Shown here: piece by piece, positions 1 to 7,948 of the stretch
How the letters are laid out: each line of letters starts with the position of its first letter
Numbering within the stretch: the stretch's first letter is position 1
The notes under the pieces: model-generated
The model's input: the letters and a program-made list of their open reading frames with translations, nothing else
What the model was told of the DNA's origin: nothing
Database searches by the model: none
Program-made: the position numbers and the translations under genes
Assembly: GCF_014649715.1 (NCBI RefSeq)
Contig: NZ_BMTO01000003.1
Span: forward strand, 93,396 to 157,395
Direction of reading: 5' to 3'
From: Streptomyces lateritius
Lineage (GTDB): Bacteria; Actinomycetota; Actinomycetes; Streptomycetales; Streptomycetaceae
Length of the DNA stretch: 64,000 nt

Positions 1-895
1 CCGCGCCGGTGCGGCCGATGGAGGCCAGCAGGGCCTGGTCCGCTTCGGTACGAGCGGTCCGGCCGGCCTCGGCACCGGCCGCCGCGCGGTCCTCGTGAGC
101 GCGTTCGCGTTGCTCGACCCAGCGGCCCAGGGCGTCCAGCAGCCGGTACTGCTGCTCCACCATGGTCTGCCACATCGCCGGGTCCACGAGCAGGGTCCCG
201 GCCGCCTCCGTCGCGTAGGCGGCGCCGTAGCGCACGCTGCCGGGGGCGACCTGGAGCCAGACGATGTCCTCGTCGGACCCGGCCTGCCCCGCGCCGGCGG
301 CGCCGTGGCCTCCGTCGCCTCCGTCGAGGGGGGCCTCGTACAGCACGCGCAGGCCGCGGCCGATGCCGCGCGCGAAGGCGGCCTCCAAGGGGCTCACGTT
401 CCCCTGGGCGGCACCGTACGTGCCCTCGTCGGCGTACCACTGGCCCTCGTACCACCGGCCGTCGTACCACTGCCCCTCGTGCCACTGTCCGGCGGAGCCC
501 TGACCGTCGTACCACTGGCCGTGCTGTCCCTGAGGGACCAGTTCCCGCAGTTCGATGCGGCGCAGCAGGCAGCCCCGCGCCGGACGGCCGACGAGGGTGT
601 GCCCGGCGCCCTCGACGGGGCCGAGGAGCAGGGCGCCCGCCTCCAGCCGGCCCAGGAAGTGCCAGTTCCCGAGCTGTGCGGCGTCGACGGCGAACAGGTC
701 CAGCTCGCCGTGCACGACGAGCCACAGCACGGACGGGCCCTCCAGAGAGAGGCTGGACAGGCCCGTGCAGTCCACCGGCGATCCCAGTCCGCCCAAGGCC
801 GCGACGACCGAGTCCGCGACGGCCGGGTCCTGGGGCGCGACGGCGGGGCCGGTGGCCGCGTGGACCGGGTACGAGGGCGTCGTCTCGGCGCTCAC
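1..895 (-). CDS. NHLM-type bacteriocin exporter, second ABC subunit (partial)
   Basis: Only the N-terminal 298 codons are present; the frame stays open to the window edge. The GTG start at 895 overlaps the stop of the upstream exporter gene by three bases (TGA 897-899 lies just before it), so the two genes are translationally coupled. The N-terminus contains a segment around LVVHGELDLFAVDAAQLGNW typical of the cyclic-nucleotide-binding-like domain that opens the second NHLM-family leader-peptide exporter. Residues about 119-150 hold an unusual run of WY(D/E)G-type repeats. By family knowledge it should go on to a six-helix permease and ATPase and act in the membrane with the next gene to export a ribosomal peptide. 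Function is inferred from context and from the partial domain. Confidence 0.8.
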   Translation of the reverse strand, partial: MSAETTPSYPVHAATGPAVAPQDPAVADSVVAALGGLGSPVDCTGLSSLSLEGPSVLWLVVHGELDLFAVDAAQLGNWHFLGRLEAGALLLGPVEGAGHTLVGRPARGCLLRRIELRELVPQGQHGQWYDGQGSAGQWHEGQWYDGRWYEGQWYADEGTYGAAQGNVSPLEAAFARGIGRGLRVLYEAPLDGGDGGHGAAGAGQAGSDEDIVWLQVAPGSVRYGAAYATEAAGTLLVDPAMWQTMVEQQYRLLDALGRWVEQRERAHEDRAAAGAEAGRTARTEADQALLASIGRTGA

Positions 896-896
896 C

Positions 897-3233
897 TCAG
901 TGCTCCTTGACCAGTTGGGCGTACGGGCCCCCCGCGGCCACCAGATACTCGTGCCGCCCGCGTTCGACGACCGCGCCCCTGTCGAGGACGAGGATCTCGT
1001 CGCTGTCCCGCACGGTGCTGAGCCGGTGGGCGATGACCACGCAGGCGCAGCCGCGACGTCGCAGGTTGTCGATGACGACCCGCTCGGTCACCGCGTCCAG
1101 GGCGCTGGTCACCTCGTCGAGCACCATGACGCTGGGGTCCCGCACGAGGGCCCGGGCGATCTCCAGACGCTGGCGCTGCCCGCCGGAGAAGTTCCGGCCG
1201 TCCTGCTCGACGCGGCTGTGGATGCCGCCGGGGCGGCGGGAGACCACATCGAGCACGGCCGCGTCCTCGAGCGCGGCGACGACGGCCTCGTCCGTGATGG
1301 ACGGGTCCCACAGCGCCACGTTGTCGCGGACGGTGCCCTCGAAGAGGAAGACGTCCTGGTCGACGAAGGAGACGGAGGCGGCCAGCGCGCTGCGGGGGAT
1401 GTCGTCGAGACGCATCCCGTCGATGCGGATGGTGCCCTCCCACGGGGCGTAGAGCCCGGCGATGAGCCGGGACACGGTGGACTTGCCGCTCCCGGAGCCA
1501 CCCACGAGCGCGACCTGCTGCCCGGGGCCGACCGACAGCGAGAAGTCCTTGAGCAGCGGGGCGTCCAGCGGGCTGTAGCCGAAGGTGATGTGGTCCAGCT
1601 CCACATGGCCGGAGAGCCTGCGGGTGCCGGCGGCGGGCTCGCGGCGCGCATGGACCGGGTCGACGGGGAAGTTCTCCACGTCCTTGAGCCGTGCGACGTC
1701 GGCCGCGAAGTCCTGGATCCGTCCGGCGACGCCGTTGAGCCGGGTGATCGGCGCGGTGAAACTGGTCACCAGGGCCTGGAACGCGACGAGCAGACCGACG
1801 GTGAGATGCCCCTCCACGGCCCGCAGGCCGCCGATCATCAGGATCAGCGCGCTGTTGAGCGCGGCGAGGGTGGGGGCGACGATCGCCAGCCACGCGCTGG
1901 GCACGCCGAGCCGCTGCTGTACGTCGAGGGTGACCGCGTGCTGCCCGGCCCAGCGCCGGAAGAAGCCGTTCTCGCCACCGGTGGCCTTCATCGTCTCGAT
2001 GAGCTGGAGACCGCTGTACGAGGTGTTCGTCAGCCGAGCGCTCTCCGCCCGCAGTTTCCGGGTGTCGGTGGCCCTCACCTGGATCACGATCCGCATCGCC
2101 ACCACGTTGAGCAGTGCGACCAGTACGCCGAGGACGGCGAGCTGCGGGTCGTACGTCCATAGCAGCACGGCGTAGAGCACGACCACGACGGCGTCCACAC
2201 CGGCGGCGGACAGGTCGCGGGCGAGGGTCTCGGCGACCGCGTCGTTGGACCGCAGCCGCTGGACCAGATCGGCCGGATTGCGCTGGGCGTAGAAGGTGAC
2301 GGGAAGTCTGAGGAGGTGCCGGAGGAACCGGGCGCTGCCCAGGGTGGAGGAGATGACGCGCCCGCGCAGCAGATTGGTCTGCTGCAACGCCGTGAGCGTG
2401 GCGGTGAGCACCAGTGTCGTCGCCATGGCGGTGAAGAGCACGCCGAGCAGGGACGTCTGCCCGCCGATGAGGAACATGTCGATGTACGTGCGGCTCAGCG
2501 CCGGCACCGTCGCGCCGACGGCCACCAGGAGGAGGCTGGAGATCACGGCGGCGGCCATGGTGCCCGAAGTGCCGCGCAGGCGGGCGGGCATGGCGCCCAG
2601 GACGCTGGGTTTACGGCCGCTGCGCCGGAAGTCCGCGCCGGGCTCGAAGGTGAGCACGATGCCGGTGAAGCTGGTGTCGAACTCGTCCATGGGGACGAAC
2701 CGGCGGCCCTTGCCCGGGTCGTTGACGTACACGCCCCGGCGGCCGAACCGGCGCCCCATGCCGTCGTAGACGACGTAGTGGTTGAACTCCCAGAACAGGA
2801 TGGCCGGGGCGCTGACCTCGGCGAGCGCCGCCAGGTCCATCTGCATGCCCTTGGCCTGGAGGCCGTAACCACGGGCCGCCTTCAGGAGGTTGCTGGCCCT
2901 GGAGCCGTCGCGGGAGACGCCGCAGGCGATGCGCAGTTCTTCCAGGGGGACGAAGCGGCCGTAGTGGCCGAGCACCATGGCGAGCGCGGCGGCGCCGCAC
3001 TCCACCGCCTCCATCTGGAGCACGGTGGGGGTGCGGACGGTACGGGGCCTGCGGCCTGGTGGAACGGGGCGGCGGGCCCGGGGCGCGGGGCGGCGGCGCC
3101 GGCTGCCGGCGGGCGGGACGCGGCGGGCCGCCGCCCGGGAGGGGGCGGGGGCGTCGGGCTGGGCGGGCTCCGCGGAAGGGGCAGGGGCCGGGAGGGGGGC
3201 GTGGGTCCGGGCGGGTTCGTGGGGGGCGGTCAC
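897..3233 (-). CDS. NHLM-type bacteriocin exporter with C39 peptidase, permease and ATPase
   Basis: A 778-residue bifunctional exporter that should cleave a double-glycine leader and pump the released peptide across the membrane. After a Pro/Arg-rich N-terminal extension of about 70 residues comes a C39 peptidase domain with catalytic Cys79 in MEAVECGAAALAMV and a His/Asp pair around NHYVVYDG and YVNDPGKG. Then come membrane helices and an ATPase with Walker A GGSGSGKST, signature FSGGQRQR and Walker B VMVLDE. I chose GTG at 3233 because it overlaps the adaptor stop as GTGA; a frame extension to 3335 would run into the adaptor gene. It sits between the HlyD-like adaptor and the second exporter gene in one operon. 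The extension length is unusual, but all catalytic motifs look intact. Confidence 0.92.
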   Translation of the reverse strand: MTAPHEPARTHAPLPAPAPSAEPAQPDAPAPSRAAARRVPPAGSRRRRPAPRARRPVPPGRRPRTVRTPTVLQMEAVECGAAALAMVLGHYGRFVPLEELRIACGVSRDGSRASNLLKAARGYGLQAKGMQMDLAALAEVSAPAILFWEFNHYVVYDGMGRRFGRRGVYVNDPGKGRRFVPMDEFDTSFTGIVLTFEPGADFRRSGRKPSVLGAMPARLRGTSGTMAAAVISSLLLVAVGATVPALSRTYIDMFLIGGQTSLLGVLFTAMATTLVLTATLTALQQTNLLRGRVISSTLGSARFLRHLLRLPVTFYAQRNPADLVQRLRSNDAVAETLARDLSAAGVDAVVVVLYAVLLWTYDPQLAVLGVLVALLNVVAMRIVIQVRATDTRKLRAESARLTNTSYSGLQLIETMKATGGENGFFRRWAGQHAVTLDVQQRLGVPSAWLAIVAPTLAALNSALILMIGGLRAVEGHLTVGLLVAFQALVTSFTAPITRLNGVAGRIQDFAADVARLKDVENFPVDPVHARREPAAGTRRLSGHVELDHITFGYSPLDAPLLKDFSLSVGPGQQVALVGGSGSGKSTVSRLIAGLYAPWEGTIRIDGMRLDDIPRSALAASVSFVDQDVFLFEGTVRDNVALWDPSITDEAVVAALEDAAVLDVVSRRPGGIHSRVEQDGRNFSGGQRQRLEIARALVRDPSVMVLDEVTSALDAVTERVVIDNLRRRGCACVVIAHRLSTVRDSDEILVLDRGAVVERGRHEYLVAAGGPYAQLVKEH

Positions 3234-4033
3234 GGGAGCAGCCAGTCGACGGGGCGTTGTGCGGAGAGGTGGACGGCGCCGGTGACCGGCGTACCGGAGT
3301 CGACGGCGTGCGGGGGTCCGTCCGCGGAGGACCACGCGTAGCCGGACTTCGTGGTGGAGCGCTCCAGGGTCACGAGCACCGCGACCGGATTGCCCTGCCG
3401 GGAGAACTGTGCGGCGAGCCCGCTGTCGCCGAGGAAGCCGGCGATCTGTGCCTCCGTCTGGTACGCGCGGCCCACGGCCTTCACCCGGCCGCGCAGCACA
3501 CCGAACCGGTTCCGGGGCACGGACTGGACGGTCAGGTCGACCGCGGCGCCGACCGGTACGGTCGACGCGCTGCCGCCCGGCACGTACAACACGGCCATCA
3601 GGGGGGCGTCGGGGCGCGTCACGCGCTCGACGGTGGCCACGTCCGCGCCGGTTCTGACGACCGCGCCCATCCTGGCGAACAGGGTGGTCACCCGGCCGCC
3701 CGCCACCGCGCGCACGGGCCGGTCGCCCTGCTCGGTGCGGACCGTGAGGAGAGGCGCACCGGCGGCCACGTGCCGGCCCTCCTCGACGAGGACGTCGGTC
3801 ACCTGTCCGGCGACCGGGCTCTGCAACAGATAGCTTCCTTCGGCGTGGGTCAGGACGCCGGGGGTGCTCAGCTTGGAGGACACCGTGCCGGTGAAGCCCC
3901 AGTAACTCGCCGCGACCATGACGACGATCGTGACGGCCAGCACGAGACGGCCCTGCGGGCGCGCGAAGCGCACGGGCACGTCGAGTTCTTCGGGAGACTG
4001 CAGCTTGGAAAGTGCCTTTTGGCGGAACTGCAC
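3230..4033 (-). CDS. HlyD-type membrane-fusion adaptor of the NHLM export system
   Basis: A 267-residue adaptor with one membrane anchor at about residues 30-50 (LVLAVTIVVMVAASYWG), followed by an extracytoplasmic part with two biotinyl-lipoyl-like half-motifs (SPVAGQVTDVLVEEG and VRAVAGGRVTTLFARMGA). These are the hallmarks of the HlyD/NHLM secretion-protein family. It starts with GTG at 4033, preceded by GAAGGA at 8 nt. It is the first gene after the precursor peptide and a long hairpin, and its stop overlaps the exporter start. Its likely job is to couple the two ABC exporters to release of the peptide outside the cell. An outer-membrane partner is not expected in a Gram-positive host. Confidence 0.88.
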   Translation of the reverse strand: MQFRQKALSKLQSPEELDVPVRFARPQGRLVLAVTIVVMVAASYWGFTGTVSSKLSTPGVLTHAEGSYLLQSPVAGQVTDVLVEEGRHVAAGAPLLTVRTEQGDRPVRAVAGGRVTTLFARMGAVVRTGADVATVERVTRPDAPLMAVLYVPGGSASTVPVGAAVDLTVQSVPRNRFGVLRGRVKAVGRAYQTEAQIAGFLGDSGLAAQFSRQGNPVAVLVTLERSTTKSGYAWSSADGPPHAVDSGTPVTGAVHLSAQRPVDWLLP

Positions 4034-4053
4034 GGACTATTCCTTCTGCTGCG

Positions 4054-4107
4054 TCAGCTGCGTGAGCCGCGTGAGCTGATCAACTGCATGAGCCGCATGA
4101 GTCGCAT
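4054..4107 (-). CDS. possible 17-residue upstream ORF in the adaptor leader
   Basis: An ATG at 4107 opens a short frame, MRLMRLMQLISSRGSRS, ending 20 nt before the adaptor start. It is built almost entirely from 9-base imperfect repeats (CTCATGCGG, CTCATGCAG, CTCACGCGG, CTCACGCAG, CTGACGCAG on the minus strand). No good Shine-Dalgarno sequence precedes it, so it may only be repeat sequence. If translated, it could tune expression of the exporter genes relative to the precursor. Confidence 0.2.
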   Translation of the reverse strand: MRLMRLMQLISSRGSRS

Positions 4108-4130
4108 TCACTGAGTTCGGGCACGGGCGT

Positions 4131-4173
4131 GACCATGAACCCCGGAGCTGGGAATGCTCCGGGGTTCATGGTC
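4131..4173 (-). terminator. long hairpin between precursor and exporter genes
   Basis: Perfect 18-bp arms (4131-4148 and 4156-4173) enclose a 7-nt loop. The hairpin begins 9 nt after the precursor stop codon and lies about 100 nt before the adaptor start. There is no U-tract, which is normal for actinomycete terminators. The position suggests partial termination or mRNA protection, giving high precursor and low exporter expression. Confidence 0.8.
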
Positions 4174-4182
4174 GTATTCCAC

Positions 4183-4434
4183 TCAGAGACCGGCGATACC
4201 GGCGACGGCGGAGGTGTTCACCGAAACGCCGGTGATGCCCGAGGCCAGGCCGGGGACGCCGGCGGCGAGGCCCTCGACGCCCTGGACGGTCTGGAGGGAG
4301 CCGACGGCGCCCAGGACGGTGGTGACATCGCTGGTCGCGGCGCCGGCGAGACCGCCGGAGACGCTGACGAGACCGCCGGAAACGGCGTCCAGCTCGGCGT
4401 CGGCGATCTCACGGGTCTCGAGGTTGTCACGCAT
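4183..4434 (-). CDS. double-glycine leader peptide precursor (bacteriocin-like)
   Basis: An 83-residue peptide. Residues 1-21 form a leader, MRDNLETREIADAELDAVSGG, with the ELDAVSGG signature recognised by C39 peptidases. The core (about 62 residues) is nearly all Gly, Ala, Val, Leu, Ser and Thr, with no Cys, Lys or Arg, so lanthionine rings or disulfides are impossible. A second VSGG at residues 25-28 offers an alternative cleavage site. ATG 4434 is preferred over the in-frame GTG at 4443 because GAAGGG lies 8 nt upstream of the ATG. It is followed by a hairpin and then the dedicated adaptor and exporters. No modification enzyme is visible in the window, though genes beyond position 1 are unknown. 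Family membership is clear from the leader; activity is unknown. Confidence 0.85.
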   Translation of the reverse strand: MRDNLETREIADAELDAVSGGLVSVSGGLAGAATSDVTTVLGAVGSLQTVQGVEGLAAGVPGLASGITGVSVNTSAVAGIAGL

Positions 4435-5043
4435 GATGCGCACCCTTCATGTGTTTGGGGGGAGGGGGAATCCATTCCTGCGACGGTCCGGCGGCCGTCG
4501 GGCCCGAAATCGGCCGCTGTTCTCTCGACCGTCGCAGTGCGCAAGATCAAAGCATGCGAACGGGTGACCCGGCTAATTCGGTTGACGCGTCTTCGCGGGC
4601 GAATGTGTGCCTCGGATGACCGGTCGACGGTTAATTTCACCGGATGGTGACAGCTTCTCCTCAAGACCGAGTAACACTTACGACGAGTCGGTCGCGTGCG
4701 GGGTGGATAACCGGACGTACCGGTACGGGAGGGGCGGGGTCGACGGCCGGAGTCGAGGAAAGGCGGAGGAGGGCGGTCCGCGTTGCCCGCACAATGTGCA
4801 GGTTTTCGGCAGATGCGGTGCCGTGACGGGGAGTGGTCGTGGGGGCGCGGGGTGCGCGGTGGGCTGCCGTGTCAGGGGAGGGGCGCACGGGTAGCCGCCC
4901 TCTGCGAGGGCCGGCTCACGCATGGGCACCCCGCCCTACGGTCCCCGCCCACGAGCCCCACCCCGGGCACCTGGGACGGGGCCGGCCCCGCGAAACCGGC
5001 ACCCGGCGCGCACGGGCGGACACTCCTTCTCCTGGAGGAAGCC
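4435..5043. promoter_or_regulatory. divergent promoter region with inverted repeat
   Basis: These 609 bases separate the precursor gene (leftward) from the baeRF-like gene (rightward). A perfect 10-bp inverted repeat (4479-4488 TGCGACGGTC with 4527-4536) with a 38-base spacer lies 45-100 nt upstream of the precursor start. It could be a 5' leader hairpin or an operator. The stretch at about 4550-4690 is unusually A+T-rich for this chromosome, consistent with promoters. No coding frame with convincing codon use was seen here. Confidence 0.4.
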
Positions 5044-6168
5044 GTGAAGCTGCAGTTCCTCGCCCCGCTCTACGAGCACCCGGGACCCGTCGCCTCCGTC
5101 TACCTCGACACCTCCCAGGATCCGGGTGACCCGGCCAGGGCCATCGACCTGCGTCGGCACCGGCTGCGGCGCGGTCTGCTCGCGCACGACGCCGACGAGC
5201 CGACCGTCGAGGCCGTCGACGAGGCGATGGACATGGACAGCGAGGTCGCCGGACGCCACGGCCGGGCGATCTTCGCCGCCGAAGGGCGCGTCCTGCTGTC
5301 CGAGCGCCTGCCCGAACCGCCCGCCCGGGACAGCGCTCGGTACGGAATGCTGCCCGACGCGCTGCCCCTCGCCCTTCAGCACGCACCGGACATCCCGTAC
5401 GTGGCCGTCGTCCTCCGCCGGACGCACGGGCATCGGGAACACGTCCCCGGCGGGGAGTCGGGCGGGACCGAGGATGAACTGGAACTGACGTACGAGCCCG
5501 GCAGGTGGCCGGCGAGTCGCGTCGTCTCCGGGCACCGGTCACACCGCCGTATGCCGGTGCACGAGTGGCCGAAGGAGGCGGGCCGGCTCCTCACCCGGCT
5601 GACGGACGGTGTGAGCGCCGAGCGCCCCGAGACGATCGTGCTCTGCGGTGACCCCTGGGCGGTCAACACCCTGATGGCGTATGCCCCGCACCACCCGTTC
5701 GTTCACTTCGTCAAGCTCAGGGACGGTCACGGGCGGCGTCATCCGGAGCCCGGCCGCGCGCTGCTGGAGGAGGAGCTCGGCGTCCTGTTCGCCGACCGGC
5801 TGTCCGAGCACGACAGGACGCAGGTCGAGGCCTATCTCGGCCGCCGCGCTCGTGACGTCGACGATGCCGAAGGGCTCGCGGCCACGGTCTCCGCCCTCCA
5901 GCGTGGACAGGCCCGCACGCTGATCCTCAACGCGCCGGTGGACCTCTCCCACCCGCTGTGGGTCGGCACCGCGCCCACCCATCTCGCGCTCTCCGGCGCG
6001 GACCTGAACGCGTTCGGACTGGCCGACTACTGGGAGGAACGGGCCGCCGGCGCCGCCTTGATCCGTGCGGCCGTGGGCACGCACGCCGAATTGATCGTCG
6101 TACGCCGGGACCAGCTGGAACTGGAGGACGGCCTGGCGGTCCTGGTGCGGTACACGGCCACGGCGTAG
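5044..6168 (+). CDS. baeRF/Rv2629-like protein (bacterial eRF1-family)
   Basis: A 374-residue soluble protein starting with GTG at 5044, preceded by GGAGG at 5 nt. The N-terminus (MKLQFLAPLYEHPGPVASVYLDTSQD) and overall layout match the baeRF family, archaeo-eukaryotic release-factor-like proteins typified by mycobacterial Rv2629, which is about the same length. A conserved C-terminal stretch runs from APTHLALSGADLNAFGLADYW. Members are thought to act on ribosomes or peptidyl-tRNA and are induced by hypoxia or dormancy in mycobacteria; the exact reaction is not known. It is convergent with a twin-CBS protein like Rv2626c, another member of that regulon, across a shared terminator. The frame continues upstream to 4783, but that part lacks coding character. 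Confidence 0.8.
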   Translation: MKLQFLAPLYEHPGPVASVYLDTSQDPGDPARAIDLRRHRLRRGLLAHDADEPTVEAVDEAMDMDSEVAGRHGRAIFAAEGRVLLSERLPEPPARDSARYGMLPDALPLALQHAPDIPYVAVVLRRTHGHREHVPGGESGGTEDELELTYEPGRWPASRVVSGHRSHRRMPVHEWPKEAGRLLTRLTDGVSAERPETIVLCGDPWAVNTLMAYAPHHPFVHFVKLRDGHGRRHPEPGRALLEEELGVLFADRLSEHDRTQVEAYLGRRARDVDDAEGLAATVSALQRGQARTLILNAPVDLSHPLWVGTAPTHLALSGADLNAFGLADYWEERAAGAALIRAAVGTHAELIVVRRDQLELEDGLAVLVRYTATA

Positions 6169-6184
6169 CTCCCCGGCATACGGC

Positions 6185-6219
6185 GTCGGGCCCGCGGCGC
6201 TCCTCGCCGCAGGCCCGAC
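6185..6219. terminator. bidirectional terminator between convergent genes
   Basis: A hairpin with 8-bp (GTCGGGCC/GGCCCGAC) and 6-bp (GCGGCG/CGCCGC) stem segments separated by one mismatch, with a 5-nt loop. It sits between the ends of the baeRF-like and CBS genes and can serve both. Confidence 0.8.
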
Positions 6220-6250
6220 CAGAGATCGGCCCTCGCTCGCCGGCGCCCGG

Positions 6251-6667
6251 TCAGTCGGAGGACAGCGACTCGAGCAGATCGCCGACCTGGGGATCGGGCA
6301 CAGCCCGTGCCACGTCGGCCTGGGCGACGATCCCGACCAGGGTGTGGCCGTCGATGACGGGCAGCCGGCGGACCTTGTGCTCGCTCATGGTGCGCAGGAC
6401 CTCGGTGACGTCGTCGTCCGCGCCGATCGTGACGACCTCGCCCTGGGCGAGATCGCCGACCTGACAGTCGGCAGGGTCCTTGCCCTCGCCGAGAACCTTC
6501 ACGACGATGTCGCGGTCGGTCAGCATGCCCTTGAGCTTCTCGTCCGGGCCGCAGATCGGCAGCGCTCCGACGCCCAGCTCGGTCATCTTCTTCGCGGCGT
6601 CGAGGACGGTCTCGTTCCAGCGGACGCACGTGGCGTCCGGCGTCATGATGTCGCGTGCGGTGGTCAT
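6251..6667 (-). CDS. twin-CBS-domain protein, HRP1-like
   Basis: A 138-residue protein made of two CBS domains (about residues 1-65 and 70-130). It opens MTTARDIMTPDATCVRWNET and contains the repeated motifs LTDRDIVVKV and HKVRRLPVIDG. CBS pairs bind adenosyl nucleotides, so it probably senses energy state in the cytoplasm. Size and architecture match Rv2626c (HRP1) of the mycobacterial dormancy regulon. The ATG at 6667 has AGGGAG about 6 nt upstream. It converges on the baeRF-like gene, which has its own counterpart in that regulon. Confidence 0.88.
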   Translation of the reverse strand: MTTARDIMTPDATCVRWNETVLDAAKKMTELGVGALPICGPDEKLKGMLTDRDIVVKVLGEGKDPADCQVGDLAQGEVVTIGADDDVTEVLRTMSEHKVRRLPVIDGHTLVGIVAQADVARAVPDPQVGDLLESLSSD

Positions 6668-6862
6668 GAGATCTCCCTGCTCCTTCTCGGCATGGCTCGT
6701 TCTCGGCATGTGGGGGTCGCCCTGACGGGCGCGTGCCCGGTCTTGCGCCGGACAATCCACCGCGAACGGAGCATGTCCGAGACGGGGGCGCAGAAGGCGC
6801 GGCGCGGAGGCGGCCGCGTACAGTGGGCTGCGGCGCGGCGTGATCATGAGGAGAACGAGTTC

Positions 6863-7435
6863 GTGACTGCGGTGAGCCTTGAGCATGCCACCGTCCCCGC
6901 CGATTCCGGTGAGGTGACGCTGCTGATCGCCCGTCGGGTGGAGCCAGGCCATGAAGCCGCCTTCGAGCGGTGGGCGAAGGGCATCCTCGACAGCGCGGCG
7001 AGATTCCCGGGCCATCTCGGCTACGGGCTCTTCCGCTCCTCCGGCGGTGACGCCCCCTGGTTCCTCGTCCATCGCTTCCGCGACGCGGCGGCCTGCCGGG
7101 CCTGGCAGGAGTCGCCGGAGCGGGCCGCGTGGTTCGCCGACTGCGAGGGGCATCACCACACCGAGATCGCGCGGCGTGAACTGACCGGAATGGAGACCTG
7201 GTTCGCCGAGCCGGGCTCGACACGACCGGCGCCCCCGCGCTGGAAGATGGCGATCAGCGCGACCCTGGCGATCTATCCCATCTCGCTCCTCGGCGGCTAC
7301 GTCCTGGTGCCGCGGCTGACCGCGCTGCCGCTGGTGCTCAGCAGCGCGGTCATGGCGTGCGTCTTCAACGTCCTGATGACGTACGTGGCGATGCCGGCTG
7401 TCAGCAGGGTGCTGAGGGGATGGCTCCGCGGCTGA
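6863..7435 (+). CDS. ABM-domain membrane protein
   Basis: A 190-residue protein. Residues about 15-110 form an antibiotic-biosynthesis-monooxygenase-like alpha/beta barrel (EVTLLIARRVEPGHEAAFERW ... FPGHLGYGLFRSSGGD), and residues about 128-190 contain two to three membrane helices (ISATLAIYPISLLGGYVLV, VMACVFNVLMTYVAM). This fused form is common in actinomycetes; its substrate is unknown. The GTG start at 6863 has GAGGAG about 9 nt upstream. It is divergent from the CBS gene across about 195 bases. Confidence 0.75.
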   Translation: MTAVSLEHATVPADSGEVTLLIARRVEPGHEAAFERWAKGILDSAARFPGHLGYGLFRSSGGDAPWFLVHRFRDAAACRAWQESPERAAWFADCEGHHHTEIARRELTGMETWFAEPGSTRPAPPRWKMAISATLAIYPISLLGGYVLVPRLTALPLVLSSAVMACVFNVLMTYVAMPAVSRVLRGWLRG

Positions 7436-7448
7436 CCAAGACGCCATC

Positions 7449-7535
7449 TCATGTGGCTGGTCTGCGGGTGCGGGCGATGCTGGTGCAGGCGAGGAAGTGG
7501 TCGGCCCTGCGTTCGTAGCGGCTCAGATGTCCAAC
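7449..7535 (-). pseudogene. IS5-type transposase C-terminal remnant
   Basis: The minus strand encodes LSRYERRADHFLACTSIAR followed by a stop. This is the typical C-terminal end of IS5-family transposases (RYER...HFLAF). No other part of the transposase is present, so this is a relic of a lost insertion. The broken IS5 element at 49929-50686 ends in a related motif (RYERKGSHFLAF). Confidence 0.75.
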
Positions 7536-7948
7536 GACGTCGCCTATCCCGTCTTCCGTACCCCCGACCCCGTACTCGCCCTGCGCACCGCGCGCCGTCT
7601 CATGGAGTTCGGCCGCTGCGAGTATTCCGCCGTCTCGGCTTTCGCAGAGCTTTCCTCCGTCGCCGAGGTCCGGCGGGCAACACCCATACCCGCGAGCTCG
7701 ACGAGCCCGCCGACGACCACACCGTCCTCGTCCACGTCCGCAGCGTCAACATCGACGCCCGCCAGAGAAGAGAGCCGTACGCCCACTGGCTCGCCGCACA
7801 GGTGGGACTCACGGTCATCGGACCCGCACAACGGTGCTGAAGGCCGCCCGCCGGCCCTCGGCCGCACAGCCGACGGCGCAGCCGCTGGAACGACGACGTC
7901 GTCCGCTGGAGGCCGGACCTCCCAACGGCTGGGACGACGCCGACGTCT
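7527..7948 (+). pseudogene. degenerate gene fragments of unknown function
   Basis: An ATG at 7527 opens a frame (SNDVAYPVFRTPDPVLALRT) that makes sense to about 7672. Plausible coding then continues in another frame (AGNTHTRELDEPADDHTVLV ... VGLTVIGPAQRC, stop at 7840), suggesting one frameshift. A last coding-like tail (PLEAGPPNGWDDADV) ends at about 7950 in a third frame. I do not recognise the family. The adjoining IS remnant supports decay after insertion. Confidence 0.4.

Noticed and set aside
425..540. Possible CRISPR or noncoding tandem repeat
   Set aside because: The 15-base units keep reading frame within the exporter gene and encode WY(D/E)G repeats; no spacers of uniform length.
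3234..3335. N-terminal extension of the peptidase exporter
   Set aside because: It lies inside the adaptor coding sequence; the GTGA overlap at 3230-3233 is the natural start.
4783..5043. N-terminal extension of the baeRF-like gene
   Set aside because: The extension has no homology-like features, and the GTG at 5044 has an ideal ribosome site and matches the family start.
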